Both the position numbers and the translations under genes were made by a program. Positions 15,468 through 23,696 of a stretch of 64,000 bases of DNA are shown here, piece by piece. A model generated the notes under the pieces. It was not told where the DNA came from and made no database searches. It saw nothing but the letters and a program-made list of their open reading frames with translations. Each line of letters starts with the position of its first letter. Position 1 is the first letter of the stretch. This DNA comes from Paenibacillus sp. JZ16 (GTDB taxonomy: Bacteria > Bacillota > Bacilli > Paenibacillales > Paenibacillaceae): positions 7,081,001 to 7,145,000 of the forward strand of contig NZ_CP017659.1 in assembly GCF_015326965.1 (NCBI RefSeq). The letters run 5' to 3'.

Positions 15468-16415
15468 TTAGATTGAAGCCAGCTGATCGATCGTTAGGTC
15501 TAACCAGTCTAATTCTTCCCTCGTCAGCTGGATGGTTGAACCCTCATCACAGGATTTTAATTCTTCCGCAGTCTGCGCACCGATCAGCGCACAGGTCGGG
15601 AAGGGCTGGTTCAGCACGTAAGCGAGCGCAATCTGTATGGCCGTCGCATTCTTCGAAGCGGCCAGTTGTTTAGCACGCTCTAACCGTTCCCAGTTCGCAT
15701 CGCTATAAAATACCCGCACAAGATCCGCATTGTCCCGAATTTCCGGTGTGAACCGGCCGGTGAAGAATCCTCTCGCTTGGGAAGACCAGGAGAGCAGCGG
15801 AAACTGCTCAGCTTCATGCCACGCAATCGTCTCTGCATCGGCTGAGACGCAGCCTTTCCAGAACGGCTCGTTTGGTTTGGCCAGACTGAGATTCGGGCTG
15901 CTGAAGGAGAAACCGACCAGTCCATTCGCTTCGGCATAGGCATTGGCATCCCGGATGCGCTCCCACGTCCAGTTGGATACCCCAATGGCGCCAACGCTCC
16001 CATCGGCAATGTACTCATTCAGAGCTTCAATAACTTCACCTGCCGGAACCTCCGGGTCGTCACGGTGAAGAGCATACAGATCGATGAAATTCGTCTGCAG
16101 TCTCTCAAAACTCGTTGTGATGTCGCTCTTGATGTCTTTTTTATTTACGCGCGGACCATTCTGGTCATGATGGGCACCTTTGGTCAATATGACGATCTGA
16201 TCCCGGTTACCTCTTTCCTGCATGTATCTGCCGATCACTTCTTCGCTTTGACCTCCACAGTAGATGTGGGCGGTATCAACGGAATTGCCGCCGATAGCCA
16301 GGTATGCATCCATATTCGCGGCTGCTTTCTCATACGAATCATGATAAAAGTAGTCCGTTCCTTTCATTAGCGCAGAGACAGGTTTGTTTAATCCCTTGAT
16401 TGATATATATTTCAT
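15468..16415 (-). CDS. Aldo/keto reductase
   Basis: NAD(P)H-dependent oxidoreductase (315 residues) with a TIM-barrel AKR fold. The catalytic tetrad residues seen are Asp47, Tyr52 (DTAHIYCGGQSE) and Lys79 (ILTKG). The C-terminal cofactor segment includes AIQIALAYVLNQPFPTCALIGAQTAEEL. The downstream of two nearby ATGs was chosen, as AAGGAGG is only 2 bases from the first but 8 from the second. It follows a Gfo/Idh/MocA dehydrogenase by 23 bases, so the pair probably work on the same sugar or polyol under the divergent AraC regulator. Confidence 0.92.
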   Translation of the reverse strand: MKYISIKGLNKPVSALMKGTDYFYHDSYEKAAANMDAYLAIGGNSVDTAHIYCGGQSEEVIGRYMQERGNRDQIVILTKGAHHDQNGPRVNKKDIKSDITTSFERLQTNFIDLYALHRDDPEVPAGEVIEALNEYIADGSVGAIGVSNWTWERIRDANAYAEANGLVGFSFSSPNLSLAKPNEPFWKGCVSADAETIAWHEAEQFPLLSWSSQARGFFTGRFTPEIRDNADLVRVFYSDANWERLERAKQLAASKNATAIQIALAYVLNQPFPTCALIGAQTAEELKSCDEGSTIQLTREELDWLDLTIDQLASI

Positions 16416-16438
16416 ATTCATATCCTCCTTGGGTGTAA

Positions 16439-17434
16439 TTACAACACAATTCGCTTCCGTTCATGGGCAGATTGCAGACAGGCGTCTATGACTTTCATAT
16501 TGTGAACGGCATCCTCTGAAGAGTAGCGGAGAGGCTTGTTGTTCAAAATAGCTTCGGCCATATGGTCGCCTTGTTCGCTGTATGCGTTTGCACGAGGGAC
16601 CTCGATTTCTTTACGTCCGTCGCCGGTCGTTAAGAAGAAGTTCGCTCCGTCCTCAGGCAGGCTATAGGCGTAAGGGACTTCAATCAGGCCATCCGTGCCC
16701 ACAATTTCAAGAGGATTGCGATACGCCGCCCACATTCCGCAATCAAATGTCAGCGCTACATTCCCTCCAAATTCGATTAATCCGGATGCCATCATGTCGA
16801 CATGATCATGCTCAGGGGAGAAGAAAGCTTGAACGGTAACAGCTTCCGGCTCTTTATCCAGCAGGATGCGCGCGGCGTTGATCGGATAACAGCCGATATC
16901 ATAAATCGAGCCGCCGCCCCAATCCTTGCGAAAGCGGACATTCCCGTGATTGGCGGAACTGTTGAAGGTAAACGCGCTGCGTATGCCCCGAATGTCCCCG
17001 ATGGCACCGGCGTTGATCATTTCCTTCAACAAGTCATACCGTGGGTGATACCGATACATAAAGGCTTCGGCCAGCACTACCCCGGCTTTAGCTGCTGCTT
17101 CCGCCATTTCAGCTGCTTCTGCTTCCGTCAGCGCAAGCGGTTTTTCGCATAGAATGTGTTTACCGGCTTCCGCCGCACGGATGCTCCATTCTTTATGTAG
17201 ATGGTTGGGGAGCGGAATATAGATCGCATCTATGGAAGAATCCTCGAGCAAGGATTCGTAACTGCTGTATGCAGTCGGGATATTCAGTTCCTCTGCCGTT
17301 TGCGCTGCTTTTGCCTGATCGCGGCTGGCAATGGCAACGACTTCATTGAGACGGGATTGCTGTAAACCAGGTATGACCGAGCGTTTGGCAATACTGGCGC
17401 AGCCAAGGATTCCCCAACGAAGTTTTTGAGTCAT
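16439..17434 (-). CDS. Gfo/Idh/MocA-family oxidoreductase
   Basis: NAD(P)-dependent sugar or cyclitol dehydrogenase (331 residues). The N-terminal Rossmann motif is RWGILGCASIAKRSVIPGL. The family EKP motif (ILCEKPLAL) is near residue 97. The C-terminal substrate domain includes the DWGGGSIYDIGCYPINAAR motif with the catalytic Asp/His-type region. It is the first gene of a two-gene operon with an aldo/keto reductase and is transcribed away from an AraC regulator. The second ATG gives the better spacing from AGGAG. The substrate is unknown. Confidence 0.93.
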   Translation of the reverse strand: MTQKLRWGILGCASIAKRSVIPGLQQSRLNEVVAIASRDQAKAAQTAEELNIPTAYSSYESLLEDSSIDAIYIPLPNHLHKEWSIRAAEAGKHILCEKPLALTEAEAAEMAEAAAKAGVVLAEAFMYRYHPRYDLLKEMINAGAIGDIRGIRSAFTFNSSANHGNVRFRKDWGGGSIYDIGCYPINAARILLDKEPEAVTVQAFFSPEHDHVDMMASGLIEFGGNVALTFDCGMWAAYRNPLEIVGTDGLIEVPYAYSLPEDGANFFLTTGDGRKEIEVPRANAYSEQGDHMAEAILNNKPLRYSSEDAVHNMKVIDACLQSAHERKRIVL

Positions 17435-17497
17435 GTTCATCAGCTCCTATACAACTTATTAATATTATATTGCGATTATAAAAGACAAGAAATAAAA

Positions 17498-17525
17498 TTG
17501 ATATAATATTATTTTGTAGTACAAT
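17498..17525 (+). promoter_or_regulatory. Promoter candidate for the AraC gene
   Basis: TTGATA - 16 bases - TACAAT in a very AT-rich divergent region. The operators of the AraC protein for the opposite operon should also lie in this 120-base interval. Confidence 0.5.
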
Positions 17526-17553
17526 ACAACAATATTGTCATACGAGGAGTATT

Positions 17554-18393
17554 ATGATGAAACGACAAAGTCATCTGCTGACCCTACCGCAAATGCCATT
17601 CTTCTGCCTGCCTGAGTCGGTTGGGATATACCGGGATGAACCGGACCATACCGTTACGCGGGCAGCCGGGTCTCTGAACAATTTCAATATTCACTATGTG
17701 GCTTCCGGTAAAGGGTATGTTGAAATCGAAAACGTAGTCCATACGCTTGGCCCAGGTGAAGCCGTGCTGTATTTTCCAATGCAGGCTCAGCGTTATTACA
17801 CCAGCGAGGACGATCCGTGGGATGTGCGTTGGTTCCACTTTTATGGCAGCGGTCTGCAGAACTATTTCATCGAACGCGGATTTCATAAAAGCCAGCTGTG
17901 GAGCATTCGGCAGCCATCAGCCTTTGAGGAAGCGCACGAAGCGCTGTTATATGAGGCGGAGACCCATCGGATGCTCAAGCCTGCGCAGCTGTCCACGCTA
18001 ACGTATTCTTTGTTAGCCGTATTCGTGGAGCAGGCATCCGCTTTATCGGATAATAAATCAAACAACTCGGCCAACCGGATTCTTGAACTGCTGCCGATCA
18101 TGCAGCAGGAAGCGGCACAACCGTTTATTTTGGAGGAGTGGGCGGACAGACTCGGCGTTACCACTTACTATTTCTGTAAATTATTCCGCAATGTCATGGA
18201 GATGACCCCAATGGATTTTGTAACGCGCTGCCGGCTTCAGATGGCAAAGCAGTGGCTGCTCGACCATAAAGAAAAAACCATCGGACAGATTGCAGTGGAA
18301 GCGGGCTATCCGAGCGTCAGTTATTTTAACAAGCGATTTATGGAGCATGAAGGTATGACGCCATCTTCCTATCGTCGCTTATATGGGGTATAG
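17554..18393 (+). CDS. AraC-family transcriptional regulator
   Basis: A 279-residue regulator with an N-terminal cupin-type sensor domain (about 25-160; HYVASGKGYVEIENVVHTLGPGEAVLYFP) and a C-terminal double HTH (about 180-279; WADRLGVTTYYFCKLFRNVMEMTPMDFVTRCRLQMAKQWLL). It is divergent from the MocA-type dehydrogenase and aldo/keto reductase operon, which it most likely controls in response to a sugar. Two ATG codons lie back to back. GAGGAG fits the second (17557) slightly better. Confidence 0.92.
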   Translation: MMKRQSHLLTLPQMPFFCLPESVGIYRDEPDHTVTRAAGSLNNFNIHYVASGKGYVEIENVVHTLGPGEAVLYFPMQAQRYYTSEDDPWDVRWFHFYGSGLQNYFIERGFHKSQLWSIRQPSAFEEAHEALLYEAETHRMLKPAQLSTLTYSLLAVFVEQASALSDNKSNNSANRILELLPIMQQEAAQPFILEEWADRLGVTTYYFCKLFRNVMEMTPMDFVTRCRLQMAKQWLLDHKEKTIGQIAVEAGYPSVSYFNKRFMEHEGMTPSSYRRLYGV

Positions 18394-18564
18394 TTATGGG
18401 TATCACGTCGCCAGGTCAGTTGAGAACTCGACTTAGGTCTAGGTCTTATTCACACCTATAGTCGGTTATGGAAACGGCTTGCCTCTACTACAATGGAATT
18501 AACGAAGGATTTGACGAAATCCGGCTTCAATGAAATATGTAATTAAGTATGTGGGGGAAAGCAA

Positions 18565-19155
18565 ATGTCCGATAACCAAAATATATATGTTCTTCTGACT
18601 GATACGGGTACGATGTTTACCAAACTGATTAAACGAATTACGGCAGCGCCCTATAATCATGCTTCGCTGGTGCTGGATGAGAACTTGAATGAAGTGTTCA
18701 GCTTCGGCCGGAAATGCGCCAACAATCCCTGGATAGGGGGATTTGTTGAGGAGGATGTATACGAAGGAACCTTCCGTCACTTTCCCGGCACGCGCTGCGC
18801 TCTGCTCCGTCTAAAGGTCACGCGGGAGCAACTTGAGGCAGCGAGACGCGTGATTCAAAGCTATAAGGATGAAGAGGATGCTTACGGCTACAATCTTATC
18901 GGCATGTTTGGCGTGCTGATGAGACTTGATATTACGAGGGAAAGATCGTACTTCTGCTCACAATTCGTAGCGGAGGCAATGAAGCAAAGCAGAATTCATC
19001 TATGGGATCGCCCTTCCTCCGCAGTAACCCCGAATGATTTCTTTCAGCATCCGGCATTCGAGGTTATATACGAAGGCATGTTATATGACTATCCATTACT
19101 TGATCAATCCAAGTTGGCTGGATTCCAATACCCGTTACAAACAGCTTCAAGTTGA
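18565..19155 (+). CDS. Permuted papain-fold (YiiX/NlpC-P60-like) protein
   Basis: A 196-residue protein with the circularly permuted papain-like order: His first (NHASLVLD, His32) and Cys later (YFCSQFVAEAM, Cys131). This is the order in the YiiX/YebB and LRAT-like amidase families, the reverse of classic NlpC/P60 peptidases. The FCSQFVAEA block is diagnostic. There is no signal peptide, so it acts inside the cell. Likely activities are amidase, transacylase or peptidase. The substrate is unknown. It is a single gene followed by a strong terminator. Confidence 0.85.
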   Translation: MSDNQNIYVLLTDTGTMFTKLIKRITAAPYNHASLVLDENLNEVFSFGRKCANNPWIGGFVEEDVYEGTFRHFPGTRCALLRLKVTREQLEAARRVIQSYKDEEDAYGYNLIGMFGVLMRLDITRERSYFCSQFVAEAMKQSRIHLWDRPSSAVTPNDFFQHPAFEVIYEGMLYDYPLLDQSKLAGFQYPLQTASS

Positions 19156-19192
19156 GTTGATTTTTGATCTGATTTGTTGCATATCGAACCCT

Positions 19193-19222
19193 AACTTCTG
19201 CCCGCGGCAGAAGTTATTTTTG
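19193..19222 (+). terminator. Intrinsic terminator
   Basis: AACTTCTGCC - CGC - GGCAGAAGTT hairpin followed by ATTTTTG, 37 bases after the preceding stop. Confidence 0.88.
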
Positions 19223-19244
19223 TATTGCGGGATTCTTAAAAACG

Positions 19245-20057
19245 TTATTTAAATTGGGCATTTGCACGCGTTATGATCGACTCGATTTTTTGTTCGTGAC
19301 TGTAGATGCTTTTCTTTTTCGTCAGGATCTGACCGGAGAGTGTCAGCAGCCTGGACAGGGCATCGCTGGTTCGTGCCGATTCATTGGTCTTTACTGCGGC
19401 TTTGAAATTCTTCCACTCGGTTGCCATCAGTTTATTCGGCGTGGAGATTGCGCTTTTATCGCCTTTGATTTTGCTTTTGTAGGATTCAATCTCGGACAGG
19501 ATGGAACGGACTTTAGCCGCTTTGGAAGCTTTCTCTTTCTTGGCCGCCGTAAGCGCCGCCTGCTTAGTTCGAATATCATCACGTCCCAAGGATACCAGGA
19601 TCTTCATGCCACTGGCCTGTGACTGCAGTATCTTGGAGAGCGATTTGTCTTTGAGTTTTTTGGCTGCGGCGATTTGTTTATTGAGCGCGGAATAGGTATT
19701 AAACAGCGGCTGGTACTTGGTTTTGGCTGCTTGCAGCTGATCCTCCAGCTTGCGGATTTTATCCTTATCGATTTCGCTGATTTTTTTGCGGGTTTCTGAA
19801 GCTTTGGCTTCATTGGCATAGCGAAGGGAAGAGATTCGATCATCCAAATCCATTACCTGGTTTCGTTCGGATTTGAACTCATCAAACTGTTTGATGAGTT
19901 TGGTACGTACGGATCCGCCAGCCCGGTCCGCCGTGGCTTTCAATTGGGCTTGAACCGTATCGGTGAACTCGATCGCAGCTGCATTCGCGAAAGGCATGGG
20001 GATGAAAGAGAGTAAAAGTGCCATCACAAGTGATGAGGTGAGTAATCTTCTAAACAT
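19245..20057 (-). CDS. Secreted coiled-coil protein of unknown function
   Basis: A 270-residue protein with a Sec signal peptide (LLTSSLVMALLLSFIPMPF then ANAAA) and an almost wholly helical, Lys/Glu/Ala-rich mature part predicted as long coiled coils (for example KISEIDKDKIRKLEDQLQAA). There are no cysteines or catalytic motifs. It resembles Paenibacillus secreted proteins annotated only as hypothetical. The second ATG is preferred, since AAGGAG is too close to the first. It may be a cell-surface structural or hydrolase-regulating protein, but this is a guess. Confidence 0.8.
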   Translation of the reverse strand: MFRRLLTSSLVMALLLSFIPMPFANAAAIEFTDTVQAQLKATADRAGGSVRTKLIKQFDEFKSERNQVMDLDDRISSLRYANEAKASETRKKISEIDKDKIRKLEDQLQAAKTKYQPLFNTYSALNKQIAAAKKLKDKSLSKILQSQASGMKILVSLGRDDIRTKQAALTAAKKEKASKAAKVRSILSEIESYKSKIKGDKSAISTPNKLMATEWKNFKAAVKTNESARTSDALSRLLTLSGQILTKKKSIYSHEQKIESIITRANAQFK

Positions 20058-20131
20058 AAACATCGCTCCTTAAATAACTAATAATTATCATTAGCGGTAT
20101 TCGCATCATGACAGAATGGCCGGACCCACGA

Positions 20132-20182
20132 CAAAAAGCACCCGTTAGAAAGGCGCATTCAACGCCAGACTTACGGGTGCTT
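20132..20182 (-). terminator. Intrinsic terminator after the DUF1796 gene
   Basis: Stem AAGCACCCGT / ACGGGTGCTT with an inner GGCG / CGCC stem and TTTTTG on the minus strand. Confidence 0.85.
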
Positions 20183-20246
20183 CCTTCGTAAGAGTTCCGA
20201 TTCACTTTTTGTAAATATACAGGTAAATTTTGGATTTGTCAAACAC

Positions 20247-20867
20247 TTATTCCCCTGAACTGAGCGAAAATTCTCTAAGAATGGTCTTCCAAGCCTCCGA
20301 ATCTCCTTCCCATGTGGGCCCTTTCGGTATTTGCTTGATGAGAACCCGATCCGAGAACGAAGGGAGATTTACAATTTGGGGACTGCTGCTGAGCATAATA
20401 AATAACAGGTTTACGTCCGCTTTGGGATAGGCTTCGCGTATTGCTTGATCAATCGTCTCGGCATCCTTGGTATTCGCGATGATCCGCACGAGCAGAGTCT
20501 TCCGTTCAGAATTCAAGCAGCGGTTAAAGCGTTCGATTCTTCGATCCAGCCGCTCGCGAAACGCGGGGTAGTCATATAACGGAGGCTCCTCCGGATTGTT
20601 CTTGAAATCATGGAAGGATAAACAGGAAGATCGTTTATCGCGCACATAGTAACAGTTCACGGATTTGCCGTATATGTCGAGATTATCCCGTAGCATGAAA
20701 TCGCTGAATTGACGTTTAATGACTTTACAAAATTCATGGGTCGAAGCGAAGTTGAACCAGTCCAACGGGCCAGCTGCATGACGCAGCTGGTTTCTTCTTA
20801 ACTGGGCGGCAACCTGACAGTTGTGACCCAGACTGAAAATGGCATCAAACTCCACAGGGGTTGTCAT
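20247..20867 (-). CDS. DUF1796 putative papain-like cysteine peptidase
   Basis: A 206-residue member of the DUF1796 (PF08795) family. The diagnostic N-terminal FSLGHNCQVAAQLRR supplies the conserved Asn-Cys pair. The middle has the LDWFNF and SFHDF motifs and the C terminus a Rossmann-like strand RKTLLVRIIANTKD. The family is predicted to be papain-like peptidases and is common in Paenibacillus, often near cell-surface glycan genes. No experimental function is known to me. The start at 20867 has AAGGAGG 9 bases upstream. Confidence 0.82.
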   Translation of the reverse strand: MTTPVEFDAIFSLGHNCQVAAQLRRNQLRHAAGPLDWFNFASTHEFCKVIKRQFSDFMLRDNLDIYGKSVNCYYVRDKRSSCLSFHDFKNNPEEPPLYDYPAFRERLDRRIERFNRCLNSERKTLLVRIIANTKDAETIDQAIREAYPKADVNLLFIMLSSSPQIVNLPSFSDRVLIKQIPKGPTWEGDSEAWKTILREFSLSSGE

Positions 20868-21042
20868 GCTACCAGACCTCCTTGAATCTATCATTAGATA
20901 TCATATGCAGATCGATAGAGTTGGTATGGAGCAGTGACCAAGGGTGGGTGTGGAGTGCGGTTCATAGCCACCGTGCAGCATAATCGGAGGTGGGCCGGAT
21001 TTGAGGGGAAACGGAGTGGTGGGAAAATTACGGACCCGACCC

Positions 21043-22122
21043 TCAAGGACTCAAGCTATATTTTGAATGAAGCTGCCATATTAATTCCCTCCGGCTGTTG
21101 ACGCCGGTTTTAACAAATATGGACTTTAGATGATCCTGAATCGTGTAGGGGGAGATAAACAGGGATTGAGCAAGCTCCTTGGTGGATAATCCTCGCAGAA
21201 TTCCGCTGATCACTTCGTTCTCGCGCTCCGTTAATCCCAACGCATCCGAGATAAGCGGCAGCATATCCGTTGTATTGGCAGGCTCAAGCGTGACTGCAAG
21301 CTTGGCAAGAGAATCGGGACCATGCAGAAGGCATGCCCGTATGCTGGCAAAGGAGCCATTACTTAGCCTGACGCGAGTATGAGCGCCCGTCGAATAGGCC
21401 GTACCTCGGGAGCTCTCGGACAAAGCTCGGAAGCAGACTGCCCGCAGCGGGCGGGGGAGCGAAGCGGCATCCATACCCTCTGCATCCTGGAGCAATGACA
21501 TCCACTGCCGTGCAGAAGCATTATATGAAAGAATATCGAGCGTTTCGGACAGCACCAATAAACCAGGCTCAGGCATGTGATCTATTCCATCAACGGGGGA
21601 TCGCGGAAGACTTCGATCACGCAGCATGGCCGCCATGAATGGTGCCAGGGAAGAGAGTAGCTGCCGTTCCTCCTCGCTAAAAAAGGGCTGGCCCTCCTGA
21701 CGGAATATCGTCAGATATCCCCAACACATGCCGTCCGCTACCAATGCGGCACGCATCTCATCATGAAAGCCTGCCGGCTGCAGGACGTTCAGATAACGAG
21801 GGCTTGTGTTCAGAGCCCCGTTCGTAGCTCCGCTTAGCGTAGCCACCTTCTCCATGGAGTTCGCCAGTTTATGAAAGTGATTGTAATCGCTGTGCAGATA
21901 TTCATACTCGAACAGGCGATCATGGATTGCCTCAATGTCTTCATCCGTGATCGCACCCGTCGAGAGCAATGTACGTGGATCTACCGTCGTAAAGCAAGCC
22001 GATTCGAAAGGAATCCAGCAGCGCAATTGCTTCATGAGTTCGCTCCGGTAGGTTTGGGAATTAGATAAAGCCCTGCCAAGAGCCGCTATTTTATTCAATA
22101 AGCTGTTAAGATGTGTGCCCAT
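21043..22122 (-). CDS. LuxR-family transcriptional regulator
   Basis: A 359-residue regulator with an N-terminal sensor region that looks GAF-like (about 15-190) and a C-terminal LuxR HTH (about 295-350; LGLTERENEVISGILRGLSTKELAQSLFISPYTIQDHLKSIFVKTGV). There is no receiver domain, so it is not a classical response regulator. Targets are not obvious. It is divergent from the Fur-box/saccharopine dehydrogenase unit, 165 bases away. Confidence 0.9.
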   Translation of the reverse strand: MGTHLNSLLNKIAALGRALSNSQTYRSELMKQLRCWIPFESACFTTVDPRTLLSTGAITDEDIEAIHDRLFEYEYLHSDYNHFHKLANSMEKVATLSGATNGALNTSPRYLNVLQPAGFHDEMRAALVADGMCWGYLTIFRQEGQPFFSEEERQLLSSLAPFMAAMLRDRSLPRSPVDGIDHMPEPGLLVLSETLDILSYNASARQWMSLLQDAEGMDAASLPRPLRAVCFRALSESSRGTAYSTGAHTRVRLSNGSFASIRACLLHGPDSLAKLAVTLEPANTTDMLPLISDALGLTERENEVISGILRGLSTKELAQSLFISPYTIQDHLKSIFVKTGVNSRRELIWQLHSKYSLSP

Positions 22123-22193
22123 ATTCAGTCACCTTTTTCGTCGGTCTAAGGAAAACCCCACATTTCTGGGATAGGGTTATCGTTCTCCATCCT

Positions 22194-22214
22194 TATAATT
22201 GAGAATGATTCTTA
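22194..22214 (+). promoter_or_regulatory. -10 element with an adjoining Fur box
   Basis: TATAAT (22194-22199) is followed directly by TGAGAAT-G-ATTCTTA (22200-22214), which fits the 7-1-7 Fur box TGATAAT-N-ATTATCA with two symmetric changes. Fur bound here would cover the transcription start. Iron control of the downstream genes is inferred. Confidence 0.6.
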
Positions 22215-22286
22215 TTATGTCATGTATGCGGAAGGAATGAAAGAGACTGCATACTTGCATCATGTGGAAAAAAGGGAGGTTTACCC

Positions 22287-22391
22287 ATGGAAAAAGTGAA
22301 ATCAGGGCTTGCTTCGCTGAGGATTTTCAAGTCTGAGCGGGGGCTCGTTACTTATATAGATTTTTTTAGAGATGGAGAGGAAGTATCATGA
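22287..22391 (+). CDS. 34-residue small protein coupled to the saccharopine dehydrogenase-like gene
   Basis: A short frame (MEKVKSGLASLRIFKSERGL...) that starts 7 bases after GGGAGG and ends in a TGA that overlaps the next ATG as ATGA. The 4-base overlap and the strong ribosome binding site suggest a translated leader or small protein that feeds ribosomes into the next gene. The sequence is basic and amphipathic. I do not recognise it. It lies directly downstream of the Fur box. Confidence 0.55.
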   Translation: MEKVKSGLASLRIFKSERGLVTYIDFFRDGEEVS

Positions 22392-23476
22392 AGGAACGCA
22401 TTGTGGTTGTAGGCGGATATGGGCATGTAGGAAGGATTATATGCGAGGAGTTAGGGGAGAAATATCCCGGTCTTGTATACGCTGCAGGAAGAAGTTTGGA
22501 AAGAGCCGAGCGTTTCAGTCAGGAGACAAGCGGGAAGGTGCTCCCCATGCGATTGGATATGGGGCAGCCGGTCATGGCGAGTGAGTGGGAACGGATCAAA
22601 CTCGTGGTCATGTGTCTGGATCAGGCGGACGATGCCTGGGTCGGAGCTTGCATCCGGAGCGGGACCCACTATGTGGATATATCGGCAAAAGCCGAGTTTT
22701 TGAACCAAGTGTCGAAGTGGAAGGACGCAGCCGAGGAATCCGGGTCGTCAGCTATTCTGAGTGTAGGCCTGGCCCCGGGTTTAACCAATCTCATGGCAAG
22801 CTGGGCGAGCAAAGGTCTGGATGTAACAGAGTCGGTTGATATCTCGATTATGCTGGGATTAGGGGATCGGCACGGCAAGGCTGCCGTAGAGTGGACCGTG
22901 GACAATCTACTGTCCACCTTTCAGGTGATGGAGAACTATCGCGTTAAGACGGTTGCGAGTTTTTCGGATGGAAGGTCGGTTTTTTTTGGCGAAAAAATAG
23001 GACGTAAATCCGTGTATCGTTTCCCATTCTCGGATCAATCCACATTGCCCAACACCTTGGAAGTTCCCACCGTATCGACCCGGTTGGGTTTTGATTCTTC
23101 CCCTCTAACTACCATGCTTGCAGGATTCCGTGCATCCGGTCTGCATCATTTGCTTAAGGTTAAATGGATACGGAACGCTGCCGTGAAAGCTTTTATGAAT
23201 ATACGGATGGGATCCGATGATGTTGCTCTAAAAGTTGAAGCGCAGGGCAAGCGCCGTGGCAAAAACAGTACAGTTGAATCTTTGCTGGTCGGGCGGGATC
23301 AGTCCAGATTAACGGCTAAGGTAGCGGCGAGTGTTGCGGATGCTGTATACAGTGGGAATATCGCGTGCGGGGTGTTTCATATTGAACAAGTGTTTGAATT
23401 AGCGAGTATGAAGGGGTGGCTGGAGAAAGAGGTTCGCATGGAGGTATGGCGGGATGGGAAGAGAGGGAGTATGTAG
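22388..23476 (+). CDS. Saccharopine dehydrogenase-like NAD(P)-binding oxidoreductase
   Basis: A 362-residue protein with an N-terminal Rossmann domain (RIVVVGGYGHVGRIICEEL) followed by the saccharopine-dehydrogenase-type domain (GTHYVDISAKAEFL; SVGLAPGLTNLMASWASKGL). Relatives include lysine-pathway dehydrogenases, trans-acting enoyl reductases and opine-type metallophore dehydrogenases. The Fur box and the metal link are consistent with a metallophore-related or iron-stress role, but no nicotianamine synthase-like or ABC genes are present here, so this is tentative. Translation is coupled to the 34-codon ORF. Confidence 0.85.
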   Translation: MKERIVVVGGYGHVGRIICEELGEKYPGLVYAAGRSLERAERFSQETSGKVLPMRLDMGQPVMASEWERIKLVVMCLDQADDAWVGACIRSGTHYVDISAKAEFLNQVSKWKDAAEESGSSAILSVGLAPGLTNLMASWASKGLDVTESVDISIMLGLGDRHGKAAVEWTVDNLLSTFQVMENYRVKTVASFSDGRSVFFGEKIGRKSVYRFPFSDQSTLPNTLEVPTVSTRLGFDSSPLTTMLAGFRASGLHHLLKVKWIRNAAVKAFMNIRMGSDDVALKVEAQGKRRGKNSTVESLLVGRDQSRLTAKVAASVADAVYSGNIACGVFHIEQVFELASMKGWLEKEVRMEVWRDGKRGSM

Positions 23477-23555
23477 CCGCCTTCTAAAGGCGCACACATC
23501 ATGTGAATGCTCCACTGCTTCTATATCATTGTATTTTTCGTCTTCCTCATCCGTA

Positions 23556-23564
23556 TGTTATATT
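23556..23564 (+). promoter_or_regulatory. Extended -10 promoter for the Tet(L)-like leader
   Basis: TG-T-TATATT about 30 bases before the leader peptide start and about 17 bases before its AAAGGAGG ribosome binding site. The -35 (TTTCGT) is poor. Confidence 0.45.
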
Positions 23565-23596
23565 AAGCCTTAGAATATTCAAAGGAGGATTATTGC

Positions 23597-23659
23597 ATGC
23601 GGCAAAAAAGATGGATTTGGGTACAAAATTTGAGGGAAATCGCATCATTGACCCTATAA
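23597..23659 (+). CDS. 20-residue Tet(L)-type leader peptide
   Basis: ATG to TAA, 20 codons, ending ...ASLTL-stop, preceded by AAAGGAGG. From memory, the tet(L) leader of Bacillus is also 20 residues and ends ...VSLTL with an almost identical stop context (ACCCTATAAACT). In tet(L), ribosomes finishing this leader reinitiate at the pump gene in a drug-dependent way. The same arrangement is seen here 37 bases before the pump start. Confidence 0.75.
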   Translation: MRQKRWIWVQNLREIASLTL

Positions 23660-23669
23660 ACTGCGTATT

Positions 23670-23687
23670 CCCCTAAATTTATGGGGG
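23670..23687 (+). promoter_or_regulatory. Stem-loop sequestering the pump ribosome binding site
   Basis: CCCC - loop TAAATTTAT - GGGGG. The 3' arm is the only ribosome binding site for the GTG start at 23697. This mirrors the tet(L) intergenic hairpin that hides the second ribosome binding site. Confidence 0.6.
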
Positions 23688-23696
23688 CACTACCAA

